A model generated the notes under the pieces. The model did no database searches. It saw only the letters and a program-made list of their open reading frames with translations, and had not been told where the DNA came from. 64,000 nucleotides of DNA. It comes from Panax quinquefolius (taxonomy: Eukaryota; Streptophyta; Magnoliopsida; Apiales; Araliaceae). The stretch is taken from assembly GCA_020205615.1 (NCBI GenBank), contig CM035162.1:41220464-41284463 (forward strand), given 5' to 3'. Of the stretch, positions 22,951-34,248 are shown piece by piece (position 1 is the first letter of the stretch; the number at the start of each line of letters is the position of its first letter). Both the position numbers and the translations under genes were made by a program.

Positions 22951-24947
22951 GATCTATGAGTTACCTAACTAATTCAAGTGGAATTACTGGAAAAGGTGTT
23001 GTAGATTTTTGTGTGGACTGATTTTAGCAAAGGAGTGCAAAGCTGCAAAAAATCGAAAAAAGGCTGCTGCCATGATTTTAGAGGGCTGTTTCGGCCACTT
23101 AAATTATGAGAAAAATTCTGGCCTTTTGGGACATGAATGTATATGGTATAAAGTACCTCCTGTCCAAAAATGAGCTCATTCGACTTAAAATGAGCAAGTT
23201 ATGACTATTTCAATATTTAGGTTTTTAGATGAAAAACGCTATAACCGGAGTTCTATAACTCAGATGACCATGAAATTTAAACTAGAAGCTCACGTTAACA
23301 TGTGTAAGATCCTGCCAAGATTTGGGAATTTTGGAGTTAAACTTGAGGTAGCTAATTTCTTAAGGAATTAATTAGAAATTGATTTTTGAAAAATAGTAAA
23401 TGAATTTTAAAATTCCGAGAAAAATATATTTTCATCATGGGACTATATTATGCTAAATCCCAGAAAAGAAATATTTTTGGGACTGATTTGGTATTTTCAT
23501 GAAAATAGTTTAGTTACTGAACATATGAGTTAAATATGTTATGTGAAGTAATGAAAGTTGAAAATAGGATTTTATGGCTAGAGAATCCTATATAGAGTAT
23601 ATGCATATTTTTTTTGATGAGGATTTGATAATTGGTGATGATATTTTTATGAGTATGACATTTTGAATGATTAAATGCATTTATATGGTAAAAGCGTAAA
23701 CAATTAAGATAAATTGTTTATAAATTTAAGAAGTGATTAAAATATTGTTATAATATTAATGATATTAGATTATGAGATTATTAAGTGATTGAAAACATGG
23801 GGATATTCTTGAATCCTGGATAAATTATATTATAAATGTTTAATATTTATCCTTTATCTCATTTGATTGATTCTTTATATCATTATCCTCATGCTTATAT
23901 TATGTTGAAAGTCATCTGTGGCCTGTAGATGGACTTGGTATGATTATGACCACGGATTATTCGGTATAATCATTAGTAATTGAATACACAATTATCTTTG
24001 GTAGTAGTGCATGGATAATTTGTGGTCGTGATACTAATGAATACACAATTATCTTCGGTAGTAGTGCATTGGATAATTCGTGGTCGCGATATCTTAATGA
24101 ATACACAATTATCTTTGGTAGTAGTGCATGGATAATTTGTTGTCGTGATCTTAATGAATACACAATTATCTTTGGTAGTAGTGCATGGATAATTTGTGGT
24201 CGTGATACTAATGAATACACAATTATCTTTGGTAGTAGTGCATGGATAATTTGTGGTCGTGATATTAATGAATACACAATTATCTTTGGTAGTAGTGCAT
24301 GGATAATTTGTGGTCGCGTGATCTTAATGAATACACAATTATCTTTGGTAGTAGTGCATAGATAATTTGTGGTCGTGATCTTAATGAATACACAATTATC
24401 TTTGGTAGTAGTGCATGGATAATTTGTGGTCGTGATACTTAATGAATACACGATTATCTTCGGTAGTAAAGTGCATGGATAATTCGTGGTCGTGATACTA
24501 ATGAATATCCTTGGGCCCGTAAAGGGATGATTCGATGATATGGATTAATTATTGAAATGAGTCTCAAAGAATGAAATATTAATCCATGGATGTGGTAAAA
24601 GTCATCTTTCGTCAGTAGTGCATTGATAGACTTGGTATGATTATGACCACGGATTATTCGGTATAATCACGACTAGTAATTGAAAACACAAATATCCTTA
24701 GCCAAGAAAGTGCATGGATAATTCATGGTTGTGATACTATAAAGTCGAGTCTCGATATTATTGGTTTTACTGGTTGTATATCTTTGATGCAGTAGTGCAA
24801 AGATGAATTGTTAATGAATATCTTTCGTAGGATTGCAAAAATGAATTTAATGTTTTCAACGATAAAGGTATTCAAGGTATCCCGACCTCTTTATCATATC
24901 AGTATCGTACCCTAATTTCGAGGGCGAAATTCCATAAGGAGGGAGAT
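22951..24947 (+). repeat. 3' internal region of the inner element, copy 2
   Basis: Second copy of 17052-19003, joined to the gag-protease remnant by a piece without recognised similarity (22711-22950). It contains the second minisatellite array and ends in the polypurine tract AAGGAGGGAGAT at about 24936-24947. Confidence 0.8.
23981..24530. repeat. 57-bp minisatellite, array 2 (9 full units)
   Basis: Same unit as at 18091, here with nine full units and one degenerate unit. Because 57 is a multiple of three, several frames stay open: 24069-24365 on the + strand and 24451-23957 on the - strand, both with a 19-residue period (NEYTIIFGSSAWIICGRDT on +). The difference of one unit from array 1 shows that the array length changes. 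Confidence 0.9.
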
Positions 24948-27360
24948 TGTGAGACCCAGATTTTATCAATAAAGATTTAAATTTTGTCAAAATAATTTTT
25001 AATATTATGGTGTGAATTTGAGATAATATTATAGTTGTGGGTAGTATTTATAAATTTTGCAAAGTATGCAAGTGGTTATATTATATTCGATTGGTGGGGA
25101 ATATTAGGTTTTTAGGGAATATTCGCATAACTACTCAATCATTGGTGGACCCTAGCGTAATTATTGTTTGATCGAGAAAACGACAAAAATATTTTATTGA
25201 AATAACGGCGGAAGTTTTACCGTGGTTCTTGTTGAACTACTCGGTAGTAAAAAGTACAATAATAAGTGTGGTTGCATAGTAGCACACCAGTATTGATTAT
25301 TGATGCTTATGTGAGAAGTTACTCGGTTTGATTCCATTATCATCGATTAATAATATGAATTATTATAGCGATAATGACGTTTTGTTTTATTCATATTATT
25401 AAAGTAATAAAATAGAAACATCTTTTTATATAAAATAGAATACTTTATTAAAGTTATTCTATAAATAGAATATATTATATTTTATTATGCATAGTATTGC
25501 ATAGTGTTTTTGCATAGTGTTTTTGCATAGTATTACATAGTGTTTGCATAGTAAAATGTTTTTATATAAATAGAATATATTATATTTTATTTAAAAGATT
25601 TTTCTTTAAATATGGACCGTCAGATTAAAGTAAATCAATACGGACCTGTTCATGGATTAATTCTTATGCATTCCATTTTCCTATAAATAGAAGCTCGTTC
25701 CTTCATTATTTTCTTACTTAATTCATTGAAACTCTAGAGAGAGAATTATAGAGAAGCTTTATAGAGAGAAAATTATAGAAAGAAGAAGAGTATTCTCGCT
25801 ACTTCACTACTTCTATATTAGGTTCTTTTACGGTGAGGGTGTTATTCTTTCTTCTTGAAGAGAACACATTATTCCATTCACTATTATTCATTGGAATAAC
25901 TTTGTAAAAGTGGCATACCCTATACATAACTTTTGATACGCCAGACATACCTATACTTGGTGAAATCCTTATGTTATTCCATTGCTTATTATTACATTGG
26001 AATAACTTGTATCTGTGAGTTTACCCTATACTTGGTGACATTCTTCTATTATTACATTGGAACATCACATCATGTGTGTTTTACAGGACTGGTTCCGCTT
26101 TTTTATTATTCTGTTGGAACATCCATGCGTGTGTTTTTACAGGACTGGGTTAAAATCTTTATCATTCTCATTGGAATATCCTATCGTGTGTTTTACAGGA
26201 TCGGTTCCATCTTTATTATTCTGTTAGAACATCACGCTTGATTGTGAATTTCACGACTGGTTAAGTTATTATTATTACATTGGAATAACTTTTAATCTCA
26301 TCGCAATCGCATGCATGGTGATTTCTTTTGTTATTCCATTCTTTATTATACCCGGTTAGTTAAAACTTAGACTTCTATACTCCATGAAATTAGTAGAATA
26401 TCCTTGATATTTGCGTTTCATCCGATATCTTTCATGGAAATATTCTTCCGATCATTCTTGAATTTTTACTCTCGTAAACAAAGATCATGTTGACAATTTG
26501 GACGTTAATAATTCATGGATTAAATAATTCTTGAACTTGTTTTATTGAATTATTATGTCATTGTCATCATCCTCATGTTATATTATGTTATCTTTGGCTT
26601 ACATGCATAGATGAACTTAGTATGATTATGACCAGGGATCATTCGGTATAATCATGACTTGATATAAATGATGTGACAAAAGTCCTCGGTGGCTGTGAAT
26701 GCAATAATGGATAGTTTTTGGTATGATTATGACCAGGGGTGATTCGGTATAGTCGTGACCATTGATAATTTGATGAAAATCCTTGACCGTGGTACAGGGA
26801 TGATTAGATGTGGTGGTTTATTTATTAAAAAGCTGAGTCTCAGCGATAAAAATTGATGAAAACCTTTTAAAACCTAAAAGATAGTAGACTTTATTCTCTA
26901 CTTGACTACGATAATGGATTGCTTATTCACTGCAGATTAAACCTGGTTGTCTATTGTATTTTATCGGTTTAACATTGTTGAAAAGGCTAATGATAATTTA
27001 TTACGCATTATCTTAGTCATAATAATATTTCTTCTTGGGCTAGTTGAGCTCACCCTTTCTTTCTTTATTCTCTTCAGGAAATGAGAACATAGGCATTTGG
27101 GACGAAGTCTGGGAACGTAAGTAATGGTCAGAGGATAGCATTAGTAGTCCTCACTATTACGTGAAATAGTGTGATAATAGTTGTAATGAGGACTCCTTTT
27201 GAGTTTGTATAATATCTAGTAGACAATATTTGTATTCAATCTCACGGTTTATGTCGTATTATGTATACGGCGATTATATTAGTAAGTTGTATTTGAATTT
27301 ATGTACCATGTAAGTGGCGACCCAAGATGGGTGATGTATACCTAATTTTGGGGGCGTTAT
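24948..27360 (+). repeat. Inner LTR 2
   Basis: Starts TGTGAGACCC after the polypurine tract and ends GGGGGCGTTAT, 2413 bp, closely matching LTR 1. The TATA box is at 25681-25690. It serves as the 3' LTR of the inner element and abuts outer LTR sequence at 27361. Confidence 0.85.
25681..25690 (+). promoter_or_regulatory. TATA box, inner LTR 2
   Basis: CTATAAATAG followed by AAGCTCGTTCC, as in LTR 1. Confidence 0.7.
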
Positions 27361-28429
27361 GATTTCTTTGTTATTCCATTCTTTATTATACTCGTTGGTT
27401 AAAACTTTGACTTCTATACTCCATGAAATTAGTGGAATATCCTTGATATTTGTGCTTCATCCAAAGATATCTTTTTCATGGAAATATTCTTCTGAACATT
27501 CTTGAATTTTACTCTACAAAGCAATATCATATTGACAATTTGGATATTATTAGTTCATGTATAAATTAATTCTTGAACTTGTTTTATTGAACTCTTATAT
27601 CATTGTCATCATCCTCATGTTTATATTTTTTTGAAAGTCATCCGTGGCACGTAGTGCATAGATGGACTTGGTATGATTATGACCGAAGGATTATTCGGAT
27701 TGTAATCATGGTAGTAACTTTACAAATGATGTGGTAAAAGTCCTCATTGGCCCGTAGTGCATTGATGGGCCGAGTTGTTGGCATGATCATGACCATTAAT
27801 GAATACACAAATATTCTTGGCCCGTAGTGCATGGATAATTGTGGTCCTGATACTAAAGAATATCATTGGTCGTAGTGCGGGGTGATTCGATGATGTGGAT
27901 TATTTATTAAAGTTGAGTCCCAATGATAAAAGTGATGAAAAACTTTTAAATCATAAAAGATAGTAGATTTTATTCTCTACTTGACTCTTTTAATGGATTG
28001 CTTGTTCATTCTGATTAAACTTGATGTTTGTTATATTGTATCGGTTTAACCTTTGTTTAAGGCTAATGATAATTTATTACGCATTATCTTAGTCATAATA
28101 TTTCTTCTTGGGCTAGTTGAGCTCACCCTTTATTTTTTTGTTCTCTTGAAATGAGAAGCGTAGTTGGGGACTAGTCGGGAACAAAGTGATGGTCCTAGAT
28201 GGTGCATTAGTAGTCCTCACTATTCTGTGAAATAGTGTGATAATAATTGTAATGAGGACTCCTTTTGAGTTTGTATAATCTCTAGTAGACAATATTTGTA
28301 TTCAAACTCACAGTTTATGTTTTGTCGTATTATACACGAAAGTTGTATTATTAAGTTGTATTTGAATTCTGTACCATGTATCTGGAGACTCAGAATAGGT
28401 GATGTATACCTAATTTTGGGGGCGTCACA
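27361..28429 (+). repeat. Outer 5' LTR, second part
   Basis: Begins GATTTCTTTGTTATTCC, matching the outer 3' LTR from about 33094, and runs to GGGGGCGTCACA next to a PBS. Together with 15288-17051 it rebuilds the outer 5' LTR. About 190 bp of leader repeats present in the 3' LTR are absent around the insertion point. Confidence 0.8.
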
Positions 28430-28430
28430 G

Positions 28431-28443
28431 TTGGTATGAAAGC
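28431..28443 (+). promoter_or_regulatory. Decayed tRNA-Met primer-binding site
   Basis: TTGGTATGAAAGC, compared with TTGGTATCAGAGC at 21421: two changes. Its position right after the GTCACA LTR end is as expected. Confidence 0.7.
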
Positions 28444-28617
28444 TTAGGGATATGATCCCTGGATGAGATGTGAGATAAGAACTAGGAGGGGAGAGGCGGG
28501 GAATTCCTTCGCTAGTATGACCTACCTAAGTTTATTTGGTATTTAATTGGTCGGTCAAAGTATAGGGATAATATGTGATATGTTAATTAACCCTTGTTTT
28601 GTGGCAGTGTTTGAAAA

Positions 28618-29812
28618 TGACATCCGAGAATATTGAGAATAGAAATGGAGCACAGGAGACCGTTGAGTCTCCACAGATCAATAATCAGGACAATGTGCAA
28701 CAGGATGTCGATAATCCTCCTGTAAACAACAACACCGATCGATTGATGAGCGGACGGTATGTTTAGGAGCTTTTTAGAATTCATGCGACATCGGTGAGGC
28801 GGCCATTCATAATGCAGGGGAGGAAACAATGGCAAACCACGGTTGGTCACCGCTAAGCGATTCAAGGAGGCTGGGACCACCGGAGTTTTGGGAAAGCGAG
28901 AACCACTTAAGGCGGAGGCGTGGTTAAAGCAGATCACCAAGATATTTGACGTCTTGGGATGCTCCGAGGAGCAAAAGGTTTCCTTTGCCACCTTTATGTT
29001 GCGCGAAGAAGCAGATAATTGGTTGGAATTTGTAAAACGTACCCAGATGGCCTTTTCAAGATGTCTTGGGAGAAGTTCCAAGAGCTATTCAACGACAAAT
29101 ACTTTCTCGAAAGTATTCGTCACATGAAGAAGGTGGAGTTTATCAATTTGGAGCAAAATAATATGGCCGTGTCGCGATATGAGGCTAAATTTGCGAGTTG
29201 TCGGTTTGCATCCCATTTGGTCGATAATGAGGGCGAATGACGCGAATGTTTCTAAGAGGTTTGAAACCTGAGATACGTCAATATCTTATTTCTCACAAAC
29301 TTTGTTTATATTCAGATGTTGTGAATAGAGCTCAGTTATTGGAGTGCGATAATGTGTCAGCACAACCAAAAGGCAACGACCAACAACACGATAATAATCT
29401 ATGCCGGTGCAGCGGTCGTGAAAACAATGATAACCATCGGGGAAATTATCATGCGAGAATGATAACCACTTCGGTGGTAATCATGGCCAAAATAATAGAA
29501 GTGGAAATTTCAAGAAGAGAAGGTTCAATAATGATGGAAAGACAGCAGCACCAGCACCCGTTTCAAAGGAAGAAGAACGATCATCGGTCGTATGTTTCAA
29601 ATGCGGACAGGAGGGACACATCCGTCCAAAAGTATGTAAAGACGATCAAAGCATGTTTCAATTGCGGAAGAAGGTCACCTAGCTTGATTTTGTCGTATGG
29701 TGAAGTCAAGTCCAGCTGGGATAGTGATGCCAAAGGATGTCCCAGACAAGCCAAAACCGGTAATTTAAGAGAGAGCATTTTTTTTCGTAACGAGGAACCT
29801 GAATAAAATTAT
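28618..29812 (+). pseudogene. gag polyprotein remnant, outer element
   Basis: The start MTSENIENRNG lies at 28618. Capsid-domain phrases are spread over several frames: ADNWLEF near 29011, MSWEKFQELFNDKYF, VEFINLEQNNMAVSRYEAKF and TRMFLRGLKPEIRQYL (29240). A CCHC knuckle (CFKCGQEGHIRPK) is readable near 29597 and a second, broken one follows. At least four frame changes make it non-functional. The domain order fits gag of chromovirus/Tekay-type gypsy elements, but I cannot place the clade firmly. Confidence 0.8.
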
Positions 29813-30120
29813 CACGGGTAAGTTAATCATAAACTTTTGCGAAGTCTATACCGTGTTAGATACCGGTTCTACTCACTCTTTTATCTCACCTAGTTGTGTT
29901 CAATGTTTGAATTTAACTCCGGAGAAGTTAGACTTTGATTTATCTGTTGAAACTCAGTTGGGAGAAACCTTCGTTACCTCTACTATTTATTAATCTTGTT
30001 TGATTCAAATCAACACTTTCACGTTACCTGTCGATCTTATCTCTTTGAAAATATTTGCATGGATGTGATTTTTGGAATCGATTGGTTAACTACTCATCAT
30101 GCTTTTCGTAAGGTTGTTAG
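29813..30120 (+). pseudogene. Aspartic protease remnant, outer element
   Basis: Reads GKLIINFC, then YTVLDTGSTHSFISPSCV, with the active-site Asp-Thr-Gly intact at about 29862-29870, then LNLTPEKLDFDLSVET. Frame damage follows before the GIDWL part near 30077. It is a retropepsin of the gypsy type that would cut the polyprotein. Confidence 0.8.
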
Positions 30121-30486
30121 CTTTCATATTCCTAACTTTTAAGTAACCAAACTACTAAAAGTCAATCTTTGTCATATCAAGCCATAAGTAAAGAGCCCCG
30201 AGCCTTTCGTTGTTGACTTCCTTGTGTGGAATGCTTGAAAGCAGGACTTTACGTAGGCGATGTCGTGAATGAGCGATGACAAGTTGATAGGTATCGATGT
30301 GACGTACTATCCAAGTCTTGGATGAGAGTCATGATTTTGAATGACATTTCTATTGTTAATAGATTTCTGACGTATTCTTGAAAACTTCTTAGCTACCCTA
30401 GGCGTGAAATCGAATTTTGTATTGACGATACAAAACCCATTTCTTAAACCCTCAAATATTTCTTCAACTAAAATAAGCGTAACATC
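30121..30486 (+). other. Deletion scar: RT N-terminus only
   Basis: Broken reading of the region before RT (REIEFCID at about 30405, normally followed by the PYRMAP part) stops near 30470 and the sequence jumps straight to the end of RNase H. The whole RT palm and most of RNase H are absent. The inner element carries the same stretch at 22300-22710. Confidence 0.6.
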
Positions 30487-31139
30487 GCGCTTAAAGAGCG
30501 TTGGCTCGAGTACATTGAAAATTACGATCGTACTATTCAATATCATCGTGGAAGAGCGAACGTGGTAGCTGACGTGTTGAGTAAAAGATCGTATGCGTTT
30601 ACGAGTGCGATGTTGTTAACACAAAGACTAATTTCATATAACTTACAAATGATGAAGATAGAGTTAAAGACTCTAGGGACCCACATCAAGATAATGAATA
30701 TACGATTAGCATTGACTTTAATCGATAAAGTTAAAGCCGCTCAAACTACATACTCGGAGCTGATGAATGGGAAGAAGAAGGTTCAAGAGGGCGTTATTCT
30801 AGAAACAAGAATTGATGAAAAGAGGAAATCTCAACCCTCGATTTAATTGGCCCATTTGAAATCCTCGATCGAGTAGGAACTATGGCTTATAGACTCATTT
30901 TACCGCCAAATATGTTGCGTGTTTATAACGTTTATCACGTATCGATGTTACGTAAATATGTGGACGACCCGAACCACATTATTGATTTAGAACCAGACGA
31001 GATAGCGGATAATTTAACGTATGAAGATGTACCTGTTAAAATCCTGGAATATATTCTACGCTTAAAGGTTATACCTCAAGAGTTGGAATCTGGTGAAGTG
31101 TACTCCTCATTAGGCGTACAGTGCGTACTTAAATTTTGA
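30487..31139 (+). pseudogene. RNase H tail and integrase C-terminal remnant
   Basis: Opens with RWLEYIENYDRTIQYHRGRANVVADVLSKRS (two readable blocks around 30490-30590), the end of a gypsy RNase H. After a further deletion comes the C-terminal pol segment: [36 protein letters not shown] and ITDLEP-like text (IIDLEPDEI), then [12 protein letters not shown] (written DNLTYEDVP). It ends in a stop at 31137-31139. The integrase zinc finger and DDE core are missing, so this element could not move on its own. Confidence 0.8.
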
Positions 31140-31150
31140 GGGCGAAATTT

Positions 31151-31166
31151 CATAAGGAGGGGAGAT
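31151..31166 (+). promoter_or_regulatory. Polypurine tract
   Basis: ATAAGGAGGGGAGATT lies directly before the LTR start TGTAAAATCCC. Purine tracts at this place prime plus-strand DNA synthesis. The inner element has AAGGAGGGAGAT at both matching places. Confidence 0.8.
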
Positions 31167-33923
31167 TGTAAAATCCCAAATTTTATGAATAAAGATTTAA
31201 TTTTCTCGAAATATTTTTTTTAATATTATGGTGTGAATTTGAGATAATATTATAGTTGTGGGTAGTATTTATAAATTTTAAAAAGTATGCAAGTTGTTAT
31301 ATAATATTCGATTGGTCGGGGAATATTCTTTTTATCGGGGAATATCCATACGACGGGATAATCATTGGTGGACCCCACAACGGAATTATTGTCGGATTAA
31401 GAAAACGACAAAAGTATTTTATTGAAAATAACGGCGGAAGTTTTACCGTTAATACTGTTGAACTACTCGGTAGTAAAAATACGATGTCTGGCGTGGTTGC
31501 ATAGTAAGTACACGGTATTGATTATTGATGCTTACGTGAGAAGTCACTCAGTTATACTCAATTATTGCTATAGTAATTGTTGCATCATATCTCTCATATT
31601 ATTGATTCGATTATTGTCACAGTATCATCTACATTATATGATATATTATTAAGTCAATAATTGAGATGACAAAGTTATTCATATTATTAAATTGCAATAT
31701 TTACAATGTCAGAAGTTACGTCGAGGAGAGGTTTTGTCACCTAATTGCGCGCTTGATAGGAGAAATCCTTATTGAAAAGCCCCCTCTTTCCTGGGAATGA
31801 CCTGGTTGATAAATATTATGAGTTATAATATTAATGATGAATGTTATTAATATTGAAGTTGTGCTCGGAGTTGAATTTGGAGACGCGGACGTGATATTTG
31901 AGTCCGGAACGATGAAATTAGTAAAAATAAACTACAAACACAAAATTTGCCAGTTTTTACTATTTTGTCAAAAAGTCAACAGTTGACTTTTTCGGGAAAA
32001 GTCAAACTTTGAAATTTCAAAATTTATATTTTTGATAAAAATAGTTTCATTATGTTGGAATTATTTGTGTTAGTGAAAATCGACATTTATTTCGATAAAA
32101 ATTGATGTCTGGAGGTTATTTTGATAAATCGGGTATTTATCGGATAAATGAGAAATTAATTGCTACTAATTCACATGCTTATATAACTATTTGTTCACAT
32201 TCTTGTACTATTAGGGGAGTTGGTGCAAAATTGATAATACTTGCATGACTAAGTTAAAAATGGAGGTATAGATGGAGGTACTTATCTTCGAATTTCGTTT
32301 TTTCACATGATTATACTATTGATTCACATTATTTACTATTAGGGAGGTGGTGCAAGTTTGATAATACTTGCGGGACTAAATTAAAAATGAAAGAAAAGTT
32401 GGAGGTATTGTCTTTATAATTTTTGAGCCCCAAGCGTGCGATTATCGAAACTATATTTTTCTATAAATAGAAGATCATTCTTCCTTCATTTCTCACCAAT
32501 TCACAAAAGCTTTAGAGGGATTATTATAGAGAGAAAGAAGAAGAAGTCTCACACCTCACTATTCCAAAGATATCGGCTTTTTCCAAGGTAGGGAATATTA
32601 TTTGTTGTACTCGTAGGGAGTATTATTTCTTTCTTATCCATGAAGAGAACTTACATTATTCCATTCTTTATTATTCAATTGGAATAACATGTATATGTGA
32701 GTACTACCCTATACTTGGTGAAATTCTTACATTATTCCATTCTTTATCATTTTGTTGGAACATCACCATACATGCATTTACGCCTTGGGACTGGTTCCAT
32801 TATTTATCATTCTGTTGGAACATCACATCATGCATGCGTTCTCACGCCTTGGGACACGATTACATCTTTATTATTACATTGGAATATCACATCTCATGCG
32901 TTCTACACGGACTGAATTAAAATCTTTATTATTACATTTGGAATATCACATGCATGCGTTTTCGCGGACCTTATTAAAATCTTTATTATTACATTGGAAT
33001 ATCACATGCATGCGTTTTACTGGACGGACTGGTTAGATTATTTATTATTTTGTTGGAATAACACACATCATGCGGTCTATCGCATGCATGGTGATTTCTT
33101 TTGTTATTCCATTCTTTATTATACTCAGTTGGTTAAAACTTTGACTTCTATACTCCATGAAATTAGTGGAATATCCTTGATATTTGTGCTTCATCCAGTA
33201 TCTTTTCATGGAAATATTCTTCTGAGCATTCTTGAATTTTACTCTACAAAGCAGTATCATGTTGACAATTTGGACATTATTAGTTCATGTATAAATTAAT
33301 TCTTGAACTTGTTTTATTGAACTCTTATATCATTGTCATCATCCTCATGTTTATATTTTTTTTGAAAGTCATCCGTGGCCTGTAGTGCATAGATGGATTT
33401 GGTATGATTATGACCGAGGATTATTGATTGTAATCATGGTAGTAACTTTACAAATGATGTGGTAAAAGTCCTCGTTGGCCCGTAGTGCATTGATGGACGA
33501 TTGTTGGCATGATCATGACCATTAATGAATACACAAATATTCTTGGCCCGTAGTGCATGGATAATTGTGGTCGTGATACTAAAGAATATATCATTGGTCG
33601 TAGTGCGGGGGTGATTCGATGATGTGGATTATTTATTAAAATTTGAGTCCCAGCGATAAAAGTGATGAAAACTTTTAAATCATAAAAGATAGTAGATTTT
33701 ATTCTCTACTTGACTCTTTTAATGGATTGCTTGTTCATTACTGATTAAACTTGATGTTTGTTATATTGTATCGGTTTAACATTGTTTTAAGGCTAATGAT
33801 AATTTATTACGCATTATCTTAGTCATAATATTTCTTACTGGGCTAGTTGAGCTCACCCTTTCTTTCACTGTTCTCTTCAGGAAATGAGAACGTAGCTGGG
33901 ACTAGTCGGGGAACAGAGTGATG
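31167..33923 (+). repeat. Outer 3' LTR, truncated at its end
   Basis: Parallels 15288-17051 plus 27361-28200. The TATA box is at 32461-32470, and leader repeats with ATATCACATGCATGCG lie at 32640-33060. Similarity stops at AACAGAGTGATG (33923). The TAGTCCTCACTATT block and the GTCACA end are missing, so the 3' end was cut when the next element joined. Confidence 0.85.
32461..32470 (+). promoter_or_regulatory. TATA box, outer 3' LTR
   Basis: CTATAAATAG followed by AAGATCATTCTTCC, matching the other LTR copies. Confidence 0.7.
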
Positions 33924-34248
33924 TTGGATGTGATCTAAGGATCATCAGCCCACTATGGTATGATGTAGTATGATAAAATTACCAAATGACGGAATCCTCA
34001 ACGGACTGTAAATACAGTGCGGTATCATGACGTCATAAAAAGATTTTTGAGATTTCTTTGAGTTATGAGAATACATATGTATGTATATATGTATATGTAT
34101 ATTTCGGTTGATGTGCGAATTGTTGTAGAGGTCTAAGTTATTTGATTCAGCTAGACAAATATTGAAAGATGTTCATGAAATTCAAGAGTTCTTAAGAAGT
34201 TATGCCAAACCAAATTATTTTGGTGCGGATTCAGATGTTGAAAAGTTG

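Larger units (their letters stand above)
17052..27360 (+). mobile_element. Inner gypsy element inserted in the outer 5' LTR, with tandem LTRs
   Basis: The order is: 3' internal fragment (17052-19003), LTR (19004-21419), PBS, internal region (21421-24947), and LTR (24948-27360). The segment 17052-21419 is repeated as 22951-27360 at a spacing of about 5.9 kb. The left LTR expected before 17052 is missing. This is what remains of an LTR-internal-LTR-internal-LTR array formed by unequal LTR recombination, or of two tandem insertions, with the left end lost. The right end touches outer LTR sequence directly. Confidence 0.75.
15288..33923 (+). mobile_element. Outer Ty3/gypsy element with interrupted 5' LTR
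   Basis: The order is: 5' LTR part 1 (15288-17051), inserted inner element (17052-27360), 5' LTR part 2 (27361-28429), PBS (28431), internal remnants of gag, protease, an RNase H tail and the integrase C-terminus (28618-31139), polypurine tract, and 3' LTR (31167-33923). The 3' LTR starts TGTAAAATCCC like the 5' LTR and loses similarity at 33923, before its expected GTCACA end. RT and integrase cores are missing. Confidence 0.85.

Noticed and set aside
23957..24451. 164-codon open frame on the - strand and 98-codon frame on the + strand
   Set aside because: Both are read-throughs of the 57-bp minisatellite. A period divisible by three keeps any stop-free frame open. Kept only as a finding about the repeat.
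18091..24530. Regular repeats with spacers as a CRISPR-like array
   Set aside because: Units are directly tandem with no unique spacers, the genome is a plant, and the arrays lie inside LTR elements.
28587..29081. 164-codon frame on the - strand
   Set aside because: Antisense shadow of the gag remnant, whose + strand reading matches known gag phrases.
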